Positions 32,778 to 41,329 of a stretch of 64,000 bases of DNA are shown piece after piece; positions within the stretch are counted from its first letter, which is position 1; each line of letters begins with the position of its first letter. The notes beneath the pieces are model-generated. The model did not search any database. It had not been told where the DNA came from and saw only the letters and a program-made list of their open reading frames with translations. Position numbers and translations under genes: made by a program. This stretch comes from JAPLJC01 sp052326585 (GTDB lineage Bacteria; Desulfobacterota; Desulfobaccia; Desulfobaccales; 0-14-0-80-60-11): positions 62,001 to 126,000 of the forward strand of contig JBKQLU010000003.1 in the NCBI GenBank assembly GCA_052326585.1, read 5' to 3'.

Positions 32778-33701
32778 ATGGCGACCGGGCGAAATGAACC
32801 TTGTTGGTGTGGGAGCCGTCTCAAATACAAAAACTGCCATTATCAAATTGATACAGCCCCTACAAATTCCCGGTTACAGGCAGCGAGAAGAGTTTATGAT
32901 ATTAATTGGAAGAGTAATGCGGCTTATTACACATCGCAAGGTTGCTATGAGTGGATGGCATCACAACTTAAACCTTATTCTCCAAAAAGAATTTTAGATA
33001 TAGGGTGTGGGGATGGGAGCGGAATTATTGCCTTGCTAAAGATAATAGGTTCCGAAGATCTCACTGTTTTCTCTTTAGAAGAGAACTCTGAATGCGCTCG
33101 AACAACACAAAAACATTTAGATTATATGGGGTATTCTTCAATGACCATAAGCAGAATGGTGGCTCATCAAACCGAAGACCGAAAGCACGAATTATATATT
33201 GAGCAAGGCAAGTTGCTTGAAAATACTGGAGTTACTATTATAGAATCCGATATTCTCCTTAATGACGAGGAACTATTGACATTTTTATTAAGAATTACGA
33301 AATTTGATGCAATTACTGTATGGCTTATTGGTAGTCATCAACTAAGATGTGAATGTAGCAATATCGCCGCATTGAGAATTCAATCAAGTGGAGAATATCG
33401 GCTAAGGGTACAAAATAAAGTTTATGAACTAGCGGATAAAATACTTAAACCGGGGGGAGTCCTTCAAATTGTTGATAGGGGGGAGGTACCTAATACGGAA
33501 GAGCTAAAAGAAGATACCTTGAATGCTCATCGGGATCAGGCCTCTGTGACAAGTCTAAAAGTTCAATCACTTGATTATATAATATACAAAGAACCTGATG
33601 TGGCAAGGAAGATAAAGCTAACTACTACACTAGGATTATCTGGTCGCATTCCAGATTTGGCACAGTATGCAATGATATCAATAATTTCTATAAAACCTTG
33701 A
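32778..33701 (+). CDS. SEC-C motif plus SAM-dependent methyltransferase-like protein
   Basis: 307 residues, AAAGGAGG upstream of the ATG. The N-terminus is a SEC-C zinc motif (EPCWCGSRLKYKNCHY, residues 7-22). Residues about 70-200 look like a class I methyltransferase, with RILDIGCGDGSG as the SAM-binding glycine motif (71-82). The substrate is unknown. It is strongly AT-rich compared with both neighbours, indicating recent transfer. SEC-C fusions are common among accessory and defence-type proteins, but nothing here shows a defence role directly. No partner gene is adjacent. Confidence 0.7.
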   Translation: MATGRNEPCWCGSRLKYKNCHYQIDTAPTNSRLQAARRVYDINWKSNAAYYTSQGCYEWMASQLKPYSPKRILDIGCGDGSGIIALLKIIGSEDLTVFSLEENSECARTTQKHLDYMGYSSMTISRMVAHQTEDRKHELYIEQGKLLENTGVTIIESDILLNDEELLTFLLRITKFDAITVWLIGSHQLRCECSNIAALRIQSSGEYRLRVQNKVYELADKILKPGGVLQIVDRGEVPNTEELKEDTLNAHRDQASVTSLKVQSLDYIIYKEPDVARKIKLTTTLGLSGRIPDLAQYAMISIISIKP

Positions 33702-33814
33702 CAAGATAAAGCGGCCCTGAGGCCGCTGGTAAAGGCGAAAATTTGGGAAATCCTTTTTATACGCTGAAATTCCTTTATCTTGCCCCTAACCCCTGACCCC
33801 TGCTCCCTGCTCCT

Positions 33815-34174
33815 TCACTGCACCTGATTATCCTTGGGGTCCCCGTGGAATTTCAGCGCCGCGGGGCGCTGGCTCTTGTCGATGTAACGGTTCCAGTAAT
33901 CCCGCAGGTCCTGGATGGCCTGTTTCACCTCGATGACCGCGCCCTGGGCCCGGAGTTGCCCCAGGCAGTAGTAGAGTTCGTTGAGCAGGCGGATCTGGGT
34001 AATGCCCGCCACCTGGTCAAAATCCTCCGGCGCCAGGGATTCCAGGTTGATCTTTTCCAGCTCCGCCAATTCGTGGAGGATCTCCTCCACGATGCCGGCG
34101 AGCAGGTCCTGGTAGTAATCGGGGTGGGCCAGGTCCAGGCGGCGGCCCCGGCTCAGGGTGACCGCGGGGCTCAT
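33815..34174 (-). CDS. Conserved hypothetical protein
   Basis: 119 residues, mostly helical and soluble (YYQDLLAGIVEEILHELAELEKI, ITQIRLLNELYYCLGQLRAQG). No signal peptide, membrane helix or metal motif. I do not recognise the family. It starts one base after the stop of the IMP cyclohydrolase gene and is therefore coupled to it; good codon use and helical periodicity support a real gene. A role with the purine enzyme is possible only by association. Confidence 0.55.
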   Translation of the reverse strand: MSPAVTLSRGRRLDLAHPDYYQDLLAGIVEEILHELAELEKINLESLAPEDFDQVAGITQIRLLNELYYCLGQLRAQGAVIEVKQAIQDLRDYWNRYIDKSQRPAALKFHGDPKDNQVQ

Positions 34175-34175
34175 G

Positions 34176-34778
34176 TCAGCCGGCCGGCGCCTGGTCTTTC
34201 AGGTAGTGATAGATGGCGCCGTCGTATTCATGGGTGAGCTTAAAGACTTTGCGGGCCAGGGCGAAGCGGGTGGCCAGATTAGTGGCTCCCTGGTTGAGCT
34301 TCATTTCGTGGATCACCAGGGCATAGTCCGCCGGGTCCACCACCACCGTGACCGCCTGGTAATTCTTGGCCGCGGCCCTGAGCAGGGTGGGGCCGCCGAT
34401 GTCGATGTTTTCGATGGCATCCTCCAGGGTGCAGCCGGGTGTGTTGACGGCCTGTTCGAATTGGTAGAGATTCACCACTACCAGGTCGATGAAGCCGAGG
34501 TTCTGCCTCTGCATCTGCTCCAGGTGGCTGGCCAGGTCCCGGCGGGCCAGGATGCCGGCGTGCACCTTGGGGTGCAGGGTCTTGACCCGGCCATCCAGCA
34601 TCTCCGGGAAACCGGTGAAGTCCGAGACCTCAGTCACCGGGACCCCTCCTTGCCGCAATATCTTGGCGGTGCCGCCGGTGGAGAGAATCTGCACCTGGTG
34701 ACCAGCCAGAAATTGGCCGAACTCGACGATGCCGCTTTTATCGGTGACGCTGATCAGGGCCCGGGCAATGGGTTTCAT
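34176..34778 (-). CDS. purH: IMP cyclohydrolase, stand-alone (N-terminal domain of PurH only)
   Basis: Closes the purine ring of FAICAR to give IMP. 200 residues matching only the MGS-like N-terminal half of bifunctional PurH: ALISVTDKSGIVEFGQFL, ILSTGGTAKILRQ, DFTGFPEMLDGRVKTLHPKVHAG, VVVNLYQFE, and ENIDIGGPTLLRAAAKN. The AICAR transformylase half (about 320 residues) is absent, and the next frame downstream is an unrelated small protein. The frame ends normally, so it is a separate gene rather than a broken one. The transformylase must be encoded elsewhere or replaced (for example by a PurP-type enzyme). Confidence 0.9.
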   Translation of the reverse strand: MKPIARALISVTDKSGIVEFGQFLAGHQVQILSTGGTAKILRQGGVPVTEVSDFTGFPEMLDGRVKTLHPKVHAGILARRDLASHLEQMQRQNLGFIDLVVVNLYQFEQAVNTPGCTLEDAIENIDIGGPTLLRAAAKNYQAVTVVVDPADYALVIHEMKLNQGATNLATRFALARKVFKLTHEYDGAIYHYLKDQAPAG

Positions 34779-34833
34779 ACCTGCCTCTCTCCAGTTATCC
34801 GGAATTTTTGCCTTTCTGGCCTGGAACCAGCCC

Positions 34834-35274
34834 CTAACTGAGAAAGAGTCTCAGGGCTTCCTGCTTCAGGCGCCGGAAATCTTCCTCGGCCTGGTGCAGT
34901 TGTTTCTGGCGGAGGGCGTGCCTGATCTTGCGCACCGTTTCATCCAGGCTCAGGGGCTTGAAGATGATGTCCACCTGCTCATAATAGACCAGTTGCTGGG
35001 TCTGGGCCCGCTGCTGCATTATGATGAGGAAGCGGATGCCGGGATGGCGGGCGCGGGCCTGGTCCAGGAACCTCTGGTAGTGCAGATGCTTGGGATCGGT
35101 GATGATGAGATCGTAGGGGCACTGCTCCAGGGCCTCCAGGGCCTCGGACTCGGAGCTTACCAGCTTGAAGTCCTCATAGCCGCAGAGTTTGATGACCGAA
35201 GAGAGGAATTCCCGAACCCATTGCTCCTGATCCAACACCAGGATGCGCCCCTGGCAAACGCTATCCGCGGGCAT
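34834..35274 (-). CDS. Single-domain response regulator (receiver-like)
   Basis: 146 residues. GRILVLDQEQWVREFLSSV begins a receiver fold; the phospho-acceptor would be the Asp in LIITDPKHL (about residue 59) and the conserved Lys lies in IIFKPLS (about 107). The DD pair after beta-1 is reduced to DQE, so phosphorylation may be weak. A Gln/Lys/Glu-rich helix (RQKQLHQAEEDFRRLKQEA) follows in place of an output domain. It lies upstream of the IMP cyclohydrolase gene on the same strand. The partner kinase is unknown. Confidence 0.72.
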   Translation of the reverse strand: MPADSVCQGRILVLDQEQWVREFLSSVIKLCGYEDFKLVSSESEALEALEQCPYDLIITDPKHLHYQRFLDQARARHPGIRFLIIMQQRAQTQQLVYYEQVDIIFKPLSLDETVRKIRHALRQKQLHQAEEDFRRLKQEALRLFLS

Positions 35275-35392
35275 TACGGGGTCTCCTTAAGGCTGTTGCT
35301 GCTAATTTATCAAAAATGCACCGGCTGGCAAGAGGGTTGGCGGGGTTTTTGAGGAAAGCGGCGGCCGGCGCCCGGCGGGGGCGGGGGCTCCC

Positions 35393-36751
35393 CTAAAAAC
35401 AGATCTCTTCTTCCGGGTTGATGAGGTTCATAATCAGCCCGGTCATCACCTTGGGATAGAAATAGGTCGATTTCCGGGGCATGGTGAGGCCGGCGGAGGC
35501 TACCTCCTGCACCTGCTCGATGCGCGTGGGATTGAGGATAAAGGCCATGCGGGCCTCCCTCCGGGCCACCGCCTCCACCACCTCATCGATCCGGCTGGAG
35601 TATCTAAAGGTATCATGGTCATCCATGGCTTCGGCGCCCAGGGCCAACACCTTCTCAAAGATGAGGTAATTGAGCACCGCCACGTCTAGTTGGGCCAAGG
35701 CGGGATGCATCTGACGGGCCAGTTGTTTTTGCCGCACCCCGGGGCGCAGCTTCAGAAGCCAGGCCTTGCGGCCGAAGCCCAGCATGATGATGGCGGTCTC
35801 CCCGGCCGGGACCTCCGCCAGGGTCTGTTGCAGAAAGTCATCGTAGGCCCGGCCAAACTCGTCGGCGGCGGGTAGCGAGAAGATTTCGAAATATTCCTTC
35901 AGGCGCCCCAGGATCTTGGCCTCGTCCAGGTGCCTCACCCGGGCCCCCCCCAGGAGGCGGTGGGCCATGAGGATGACCAGGTTCGGGTCGTAGATGTTGG
36001 AGAGGTACATGAGGGTATAGTTGAAGCCCGCCTGGGGCGGCGCCTGGGGATACTGCTGTTTCAGGAATTTTTGGTAATTGAGGGAGGTTTCGTAGCGGTG
36101 ATGGCCGTCGGCGATGAACAGGGTCAGGCCGGCCAGGGCCTGGTGGGCCGCCTGCAGGGCGGCGGGCTCCGTTACCCGGTAGAGGCGCTGGTAATATCCC
36201 AGGGTATCTTCAAAGGCCTCCAGCGGGACAGGGGGCTGGGCCTGGCGGAGTTGGCCCAGGACCAGATTTTCCGGATCGGAATAGAGGGAAAAGATGGGTG
36301 AAAAATGGGCCCTGGCCTGTTTAAACAATTCCAGGCGGTCGGCTTTGACGGCGGAGAAGGTCTGCTCGTGGGGCTTAATGGCCCCGCCGCTTAAGGGCTC
36401 CAGGCGTACCAGGGCCGCCAGGCCGGTCCGGGTCCGCTTCCGCCCCTGGGCCTCGAAATCGGTCTCCCAATAGTAGAAGGCCGGCTGGGGGTCCCGCAGC
36501 AGCACCTGGTTGCGCCGCCACTCTTGAAACAGGGCCGCCGACCGGGTGTAGCGGTTGTGCAACCGGTCGTCCCCGGCCAGGGGCTGGGGCAGGATCAGGT
36601 GCACCATGTTATAGGGGCTGCGGGCCGCAAAGGCCTGCCGCGCGCCGGGATTGATCACATCGTAGGGCGGCGTCACCACGTCGGTCAGGTTCGACACCTT
36701 GGCGGGGTTATAATGCAACCCCCGGAACGGGGCGACCAGGGCCACCGGCAT
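35393..36751 (-). CDS. DUF1015 family protein
   Basis: 452 residues, full length. VAPFRGLHYNPAKVSNLTDVVTPPYDVINPG at the N-terminus, FIADGHHRYETSLNYQ in the middle (about 215-230) and the C-terminal MPRKSTYFYPKVMTGLIM are signatures of DUF1015. The family resembles ParB/Srx-like folds and is often found near serine or amino-acid metabolism genes; its reaction is not established. It has its own promoter and is transcribed divergently from speD. Confidence 0.9.
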   Translation of the reverse strand: MPVALVAPFRGLHYNPAKVSNLTDVVTPPYDVINPGARQAFAARSPYNMVHLILPQPLAGDDRLHNRYTRSAALFQEWRRNQVLLRDPQPAFYYWETDFEAQGRKRTRTGLAALVRLEPLSGGAIKPHEQTFSAVKADRLELFKQARAHFSPIFSLYSDPENLVLGQLRQAQPPVPLEAFEDTLGYYQRLYRVTEPAALQAAHQALAGLTLFIADGHHRYETSLNYQKFLKQQYPQAPPQAGFNYTLMYLSNIYDPNLVILMAHRLLGGARVRHLDEAKILGRLKEYFEIFSLPAADEFGRAYDDFLQQTLAEVPAGETAIIMLGFGRKAWLLKLRPGVRQKQLARQMHPALAQLDVAVLNYLIFEKVLALGAEAMDDHDTFRYSSRIDEVVEAVARREARMAFILNPTRIEQVQEVASAGLTMPRKSTYFYPKVMTGLIMNLINPEEEICF

Positions 36752-36856
36752 CCTCCTCTTTTGTTTGCTAAGCCGCGGTTTCCATCCGGAAATACCACCT
36801 CTCCCCCAGGGACCGGCTGCGCCTCCGGCCAGGAAAGGGCGGCAAATAATGGTTTA

Positions 36857-36884
36857 AATTTATCACCCTGGCATCTGGCGTCAA
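36857..36884 (-). promoter_or_regulatory. Promoter of the DUF1015 gene
   Basis: On the minus strand TTGACG (36879-36884), 16 bases, TAAATT (36857-36862). It lies about 105 bases before the ATG. Confidence 0.6.
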
Positions 36885-36947
36885 TAGGCTCATGGCACAA
36901 ATCGCCATTTCCCCGGAGCGCCCTCCGGACCAGGTCGTAAAAAAATC

Positions 36948-36976
36948 TTGACCCTGGCTACCCTTAAGGTTATAAA
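36948..36976 (+). promoter_or_regulatory. Promoter of the speD transcript
   Basis: TTGACC (36948-36953), a 17-base spacer, TATAAA (36971-36976). The start of RNA would be near 36983, leaving a leader of about 250 bases before speD. Confidence 0.72.
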
Positions 36977-36982
36977 CACTGA

Positions 36983-37234
36983 ATTAATCTTGATCAAGGG
37001 ATGGGCGTATGCGCATGACCCCTTCACAAGTGAGAAGGGGTTATCAGGTTACGGGGCCAAACAAACTGGGGCGTTAAGCCCCCTTCCTCGTGCTCTCCGG
37101 ACCGTTGCCGGGGCCCAAACCTTGCTTTCCCCGGGAGTTCCGCTCCCGGGGGCGCGCCGCCCCAGGCGGCGCAGGTGGTATGCCACCGGGCATTCCCCGG
37201 TGTCATCTTAACTTGGTACGAGGAGGGCGGACTA
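36983..37234 (+). promoter_or_regulatory. Hairpin-rich 5' leader of speD
   Basis: Five perfect hairpins in a row: ACCCCTT/AAGGGGT (37018-37041), GGGGC/GCCCC (37068-37082), CCCCGGGAG/CTCCCGGGG (37129-37151), GCGCCGCC/GGCGGCGC (37154-37172) and CACCGGG/CCCGGTG (37184-37202). A possible sixth, CCGG/CCGG, lies near 37097. The Shine-Dalgarno GAGGAGG (37220-37226) follows. It contains no open frame of note. It could be a cis-regulatory RNA or a separate small RNA; no known riboswitch class was recognised. Confidence 0.5.
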
Positions 37235-37672
37235 TTGACTAATCCGGTGCCTGGCTTCGGACTGCATCTTACCCTGGACGGCTATGGGTGCAGTTATGAG
37301 CGGCTGACGAACCTGGACGCCATCTATCAATTCCTGGATCATTGTCCCGACGTGATCCACATGACCAAGATCATGCCCCCGTACGTCTTCAAGTACCACG
37401 GCAAGGTCCCGGAGGATTGGGGCCTGTCGGGCTTTGTGCTCATCGCGGAAAGTCACATCAGCATCCATACCTTCCCTGACCGGGGCTACCTCAGCCTGGA
37501 TATCTTTTCCTGCAAGGATTTCGACTACGAGCAGGCCATAGCCTACGCCACCGAGCTATTCGGCATCACCCGCCACGAGAAGAATCTCCTGGACCGGGGC
37601 CTGGAGTTCCCCCGACAAGTGAGGTCGGTGGAACGCATCTTGCGCCAGGAGAGGGAGCAGATGCGAGGTTAG
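37235..37672 (+). CDS. speD: S-adenosylmethionine decarboxylase (SpeD type)
   Basis: Provides decarboxylated SAM for spermidine synthesis; a pyruvoyl enzyme. 145 residues from the TTG at 37235, chosen because GAGGAGG lies eight bases upstream and the sequence then begins TNPVPGFGLHLTLDGYGC as expected. Self-cleavage would occur in AESHISIHTFP between Glu72 and Ser73, with the His and Cys processing residues (SCKDFDY) present. No spermidine synthase is adjacent. The CorC-like gene starts directly after the stop. Confidence 0.92.
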   Translation: MTNPVPGFGLHLTLDGYGCSYERLTNLDAIYQFLDHCPDVIHMTKIMPPYVFKYHGKVPEDWGLSGFVLIAESHISIHTFPDRGYLSLDIFSCKDFDYEQAIAYATELFGITRHEKNLLDRGLEFPRQVRSVERILRQEREQMRG

Positions 37673-37673
37673 C

Positions 37674-38537
37674 ATGGACGAGGCCGACGCTCCTTCCTCC
37701 GGCTTCCTGGCGCGCCTCCGGCAGCGGTTCAGCCGCAAGACCGCCATGCAGCAGCCGGAGGACGTGGAACGCGAAATCCAATCTATCATCGTGGAAGGCG
37801 AAGAGCGGGGCCTCATCACCCGCCAGGAAGGCGAACTCATTGAGTCCATCTTTGAGTTCAAAGATACCCTGGTCCGGGAGATCATGGTGCCCCGCCTGCA
37901 AATGGTGGGGGTGGAGCGCAACACCCCTCTGAATCAGATCATCCACCTCCTCCTGTCCAGCGGCCATTCCCGCCTGCCCCTGTTTGAGGGGGACATCGAC
38001 CACATCAAAGGCATTCTCCTGGGCAAGGACCTCCTGGTCTTCTGGCAGACCCCGGAGGAGACCTGTGACCTGGCCAAGGTCCTGCGCCCGCCTTATTTCG
38101 TCCCGGAAAGCAAGAAGATCAGCGACCTGCTCCGGGACCTGGTGGAGCGCAAGACCGCCATCGCCATCGTCATCGACGAATACGGCGGCACCGCCGGCCT
38201 CATCACCTTGGAAGACATCCTGGAGGAGATCGTCGGGGAGATCTACGACGAATACGACCGCATGGAGCCCCGCCTGGTGCCCCAGGAGGATGGCGCCGTC
38301 CTGGTGGATGCCCGCCTGGATGTGGAGGTGCTCCTGGAGCACTTCCGCCTGCCCCGCCCGGAAGGCAAGTTCGAATCGGTGGGAGGGCTCCTGATCCATG
38401 AGCTGGGCCGGGTCCCCCAGGTCAACGACCAGGTGCAGATCGACAACTTGGAACTGACGGTGGTCTCCGCCGATGAACGCCGGGCCAAGCAGGTACGGGC
38501 CCGCACGTCCCTGGCTGCAGAGGCGGGGGCAAAATGA
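37674..38537 (+). CDS. CorC/HlyC-type CBS domain protein
   Basis: 287 residues, soluble. An N-terminal linker with SIIVEGEERGLITRQEGELIESIFEF is followed by a pair of CBS domains (VREIMVPRLQMVGVERNTPLNQII at about 62-85; RKTAIAIVIDEYGGTAGLITLEDILEEIVGEI at about 158-190) and a C-terminal CorC_HlyC domain (about 200-280). Family members are linked to magnesium and cobalt efflux and to heavy-metal resistance. In many Proteobacteria, as here, the gene lies directly upstream of lnt, which supports the annotation. Confidence 0.92.
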   Translation: MDEADAPSSGFLARLRQRFSRKTAMQQPEDVEREIQSIIVEGEERGLITRQEGELIESIFEFKDTLVREIMVPRLQMVGVERNTPLNQIIHLLLSSGHSRLPLFEGDIDHIKGILLGKDLLVFWQTPEETCDLAKVLRPPYFVPESKKISDLLRDLVERKTAIAIVIDEYGGTAGLITLEDILEEIVGEIYDEYDRMEPRLVPQEDGAVLVDARLDVEVLLEHFRLPRPEGKFESVGGLLIHELGRVPQVNDQVQIDNLELTVVSADERRAKQVRARTSLAAEAGAK

Positions 38538-38619
38538 TGCAGGGGAAGGGTATGAGGCGCAGCAGCCCAAGGAAAAATGGCTAAACCTCTCCACAGAAAG
38601 CGGCTATAATCCACCCAAG

Positions 38620-40146
38620 ATGAACCGGACCTCTTTCGAACATATCCTGGCCGCCATCTTCTCGGGCCTACTGCTGGCCGCGGCCTTTCCCCAATGGAAT
38701 CAAAGCTACCTGCTGTTCGTCGCCCTCGTTCCCCTATGCTGGGCCCTCCGGGGAAAATCGCTCCCGGCCGCCTTCGGCCTGGGGCTGATCTCGGGCCTGG
38801 CCCACTATCTGGCCCTGCTTTACTGGATCGTTTACGTCACCCATGTCTTCGGCCATCTTTCCCTGCCTGTGTCGCTGGGGATATTGCTCTTGCTGGCCGG
38901 CTACCTCAGTCTCTACCGGGCCCTGTGGGCCCTGGGGCTCAACTGGGGCGCCGCCCAGGGGATGAGCCTGCTATGGTGGGGGCCGGTCCTCTGGGTCACT
39001 CTGGAGCTGGGCCAGACCTATATCATCACCGGTTTCCCCTGGGAGCTCTTGGGGAACGGCCTTTTCCCGCATCCCCTGCTGCTGCAGGTGGCCGACCTCA
39101 CCGGGGTTTACGGCCTCTCCTTTCTGGTGGTCCTGATTAACGTCAGCCTGGCGCGTTGCCTGTGGCCACCCCGGGCCCTGCATCCCTGGCGCTTTCGCCA
39201 TCTGCCGGTGCTCGTCCTGGTGCTGGCCTGCTGGCTGGGCTATGGCCATCACCGCCTGGGAGTGCTCCAAAAACTGGAGGCCCAGAGCCCGAAAATCAAA
39301 GTGGCCGTGGTCCAGGGTGACATCGAGCAAGGCGAGAAGTGGAAGAAAGAGATGGTGGCTACCACCCTGGGACGCTACGCCGAGCTTACCCGCCAGGTTA
39401 AAGGCGCCCAGCTCATCGTCTGGCCCGAGGCCGCCATGCCCTTCTTCTTTCTACGCGAGCCGGAACTCACCACCCAGGTCCGGGACATCGCCAAGGAGAG
39501 CGGCGGCTCCCTCCTCTTCGGGGCGCCCGCCTTTGAGCTTACTGCCGCGGGGGAGCGCTATTTCAACCGGGCCTACCTCCTCTCTCCCCAGGGTGAGGTG
39601 CTGGGCTATTACAATAAGGCCCATCTGGTGCCCTACGGCGAATACGTGCCCCTTGGGCGCTATATGCCCTTTATCGGCAAGATGGTGCCCATGGTGGGTG
39701 ACTTTGCTGAGGGGCCGGTGGGCGCCACCGTGCCCCTGCCGGATGGCGTGGTCTTGGGACCCCTGGTCTGCTACGAGTCCATTTTCCCCAATTTAGCCCG
39801 GGCCCAGGTGGCCAACGGCGCCCGGCTGCTGGTAAACATCACTAACGACGCCTGGTTCGGCAAGACCGCGGCGGCCTACCAACATCTGTCCATGGCGGTG
39901 CTCCGGTGCGTGGAGAACCACGTCTGCCTGGCCCGGGCCGCCAACACCGGGATCTCCGCCTTCATCGACGCCCAGGGCCGCATCCTCTGGCAGTCGGAAC
40001 TGTACGTCCCCGCGGCCCATGCCCTGGAGCTGCCTCTGATGCCCGGCGGCAGCCTTTATACCCGTTACGGTGACCTCTTTGCCTGGGGCTGCGTTATTTT
40101 CACCGGTTTGCCCCTGATTTTCGCCCGGCGCCGCAGCTGGGAGTGA
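38620..40146 (+). CDS. lnt: Apolipoprotein N-acyltransferase
   Basis: Adds the third acyl chain to lipoproteins in the inner membrane. 508 residues from the ATG giving MNRTSFEHIL; a longer frame beginning inside the corC-like gene is rejected. Six to seven N-terminal transmembrane helices (about 5-210) precede a nitrilase-like periplasmic domain with the catalytic triad Glu270 (VWPEAAMP), Lys333 (YNKAHLVPYGEY) and Cys384 (LVCYESIFP). A last hydrophobic segment closes the protein. All catalytic residues are intact, which fits a Gram-negative cell. era follows about 75 bases downstream. Confidence 0.96.
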   Translation: MNRTSFEHILAAIFSGLLLAAAFPQWNQSYLLFVALVPLCWALRGKSLPAAFGLGLISGLAHYLALLYWIVYVTHVFGHLSLPVSLGILLLLAGYLSLYRALWALGLNWGAAQGMSLLWWGPVLWVTLELGQTYIITGFPWELLGNGLFPHPLLLQVADLTGVYGLSFLVVLINVSLARCLWPPRALHPWRFRHLPVLVLVLACWLGYGHHRLGVLQKLEAQSPKIKVAVVQGDIEQGEKWKKEMVATTLGRYAELTRQVKGAQLIVWPEAAMPFFFLREPELTTQVRDIAKESGGSLLFGAPAFELTAAGERYFNRAYLLSPQGEVLGYYNKAHLVPYGEYVPLGRYMPFIGKMVPMVGDFAEGPVGATVPLPDGVVLGPLVCYESIFPNLARAQVANGARLLVNITNDAWFGKTAAAYQHLSMAVLRCVENHVCLARAANTGISAFIDAQGRILWQSELYVPAAHALELPLMPGGSLYTRYGDLFAWGCVIFTGLPLIFARRRSWE

Positions 40147-40219
40147 TGGGCGGGGCTGCCAGCCTCGATATCCCGGCGAACCGGGATTGGCTTACTTGGA
40201 AAGAATATCCCCTTAACCA

Positions 40220-41140
40220 ATGCCCACGGAAAATAAAAAACCGGAAACGGCAACCCCCTTCAGATGTGGCTTTATCGCCCTGATCGGCTATCCCAACGTG
40301 GGCAAATCCACCCTGTTGAACCGCCTGGTGGGGGGGAAAATCGCCATCACCTCGCCCAAGCCCCAGACCACCCGCTTTCGCCTGTTGGGCATCGTCAATA
40401 CGCCCGCGGCCCAGATGCTCTTCCTGGACACCCCGGGAATCCTGGAGCCCAAGGGGCGCCTCAACGCCATCCTGGCGCAGGCGGCCCTCACTGCCCTGGC
40501 TGAGGCCGACGTGGTGGTCTGGCTGGCGGAGCCCCGGGCCCCTTATTTGCAGGACCCGGTGCTGCTCCCCCATTTGCGGCGGCTTAAGCGGCCCCTGCTG
40601 GTGGCCATCAATAAGATCGACACGGTGGCCAAAACCAGACTGCTGCCCCTCATCCAGATTTTTCACCAGGCCTTTCCCGCCGCCACCATCATTCCCATCA
40701 GCGCCCTGTTGGGAGACGGCCTGGCGGAGCTGCAGGCCGAAATCGCCAGGCTGCTGCCGGCCGGACCGCCCCTTTACCCTCCGGACCAGGATACCGAGGC
40801 CAGCGAACGTTTATTGGTTGCGGAGTTTATCCGGGAGCGGGTCCTGCACCACGCCTGGGAAGAGTTGCCCCACGCGGTGGCGGTGGCGGTGGAGGAGTTC
40901 GACGAGAGCCGGCGCCCGGAGCTGGTGCGGATTCGGGCGGTAATCTACGTGGAGCGGGATTCCCAGAAGGCCATCATCATCGGCAAACAGGGACGCCTGC
41001 TCAAAGCCATCGGCATCGAGGCCCGGCAGGAGATCGAGTCCCTGCTGGGGGCCCGCGTCTTCCTTGACCTCTGGGTCAAGGTCTGGAAGAACTGGCGCAA
41101 GGACCCCCTGGCTCTGCGCGCCCTGGGCTACCAGAGATAG
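40220..41140 (+). CDS. era: GTPase Era
   Basis: Binds the 3' end of 16S rRNA and assists 30S assembly. 306 residues: G1 GYPNVGKSTLLNRL (about 19-32), G2 region SPKPQTTRFRLLGI, G3 FLDTPGI, G4 AINKIDT, and a C-terminal KH domain with IIIGKQGRLLKAIGIEARQEIE. The switch and KH signature are complete. It lies after lnt in the same direction. Downstream is a stretch of nearly 190 bases with a palindrome, so the transcript may end there. Confidence 0.97.
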   Translation: MPTENKKPETATPFRCGFIALIGYPNVGKSTLLNRLVGGKIAITSPKPQTTRFRLLGIVNTPAAQMLFLDTPGILEPKGRLNAILAQAALTALAEADVVVWLAEPRAPYLQDPVLLPHLRRLKRPLLVAINKIDTVAKTRLLPLIQIFHQAFPAATIIPISALLGDGLAELQAEIARLLPAGPPLYPPDQDTEASERLLVAEFIRERVLHHAWEELPHAVAVAVEEFDESRRPELVRIRAVIYVERDSQKAIIIGKQGRLLKAIGIEARQEIESLLGARVFLDLWVKVWKNWRKDPLALRALGYQR

Positions 41141-41329
41141 GGGTCTGGGGACCAAAGGCTCATTGACAATTTCCCCAATAATGCCCACCCTAGCCCAAGA
41201 GGGCAAATATCCTTCCGAGGCGATCAGAGGCTGGAAGCCTGTGCCACTGTCGTCCATAGGTTAACTTATTGATAAATAAGCTGCTTTTATCCGATAACTG
41301 AAAGCCCCCAAGCGAAAAGGTTGTTACCC
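41141..41329. repeat. Spacer with dispersed palindrome after era
   Basis: Bases 41226-41243 contain the AGAGGCT-GGA-AGCCTGT palindrome of the 9882 family. A second AT-rich inverted repeat (TTATTGATAAATAAG) is at about 41267-41280. No gene is seen. Confidence 0.5.
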
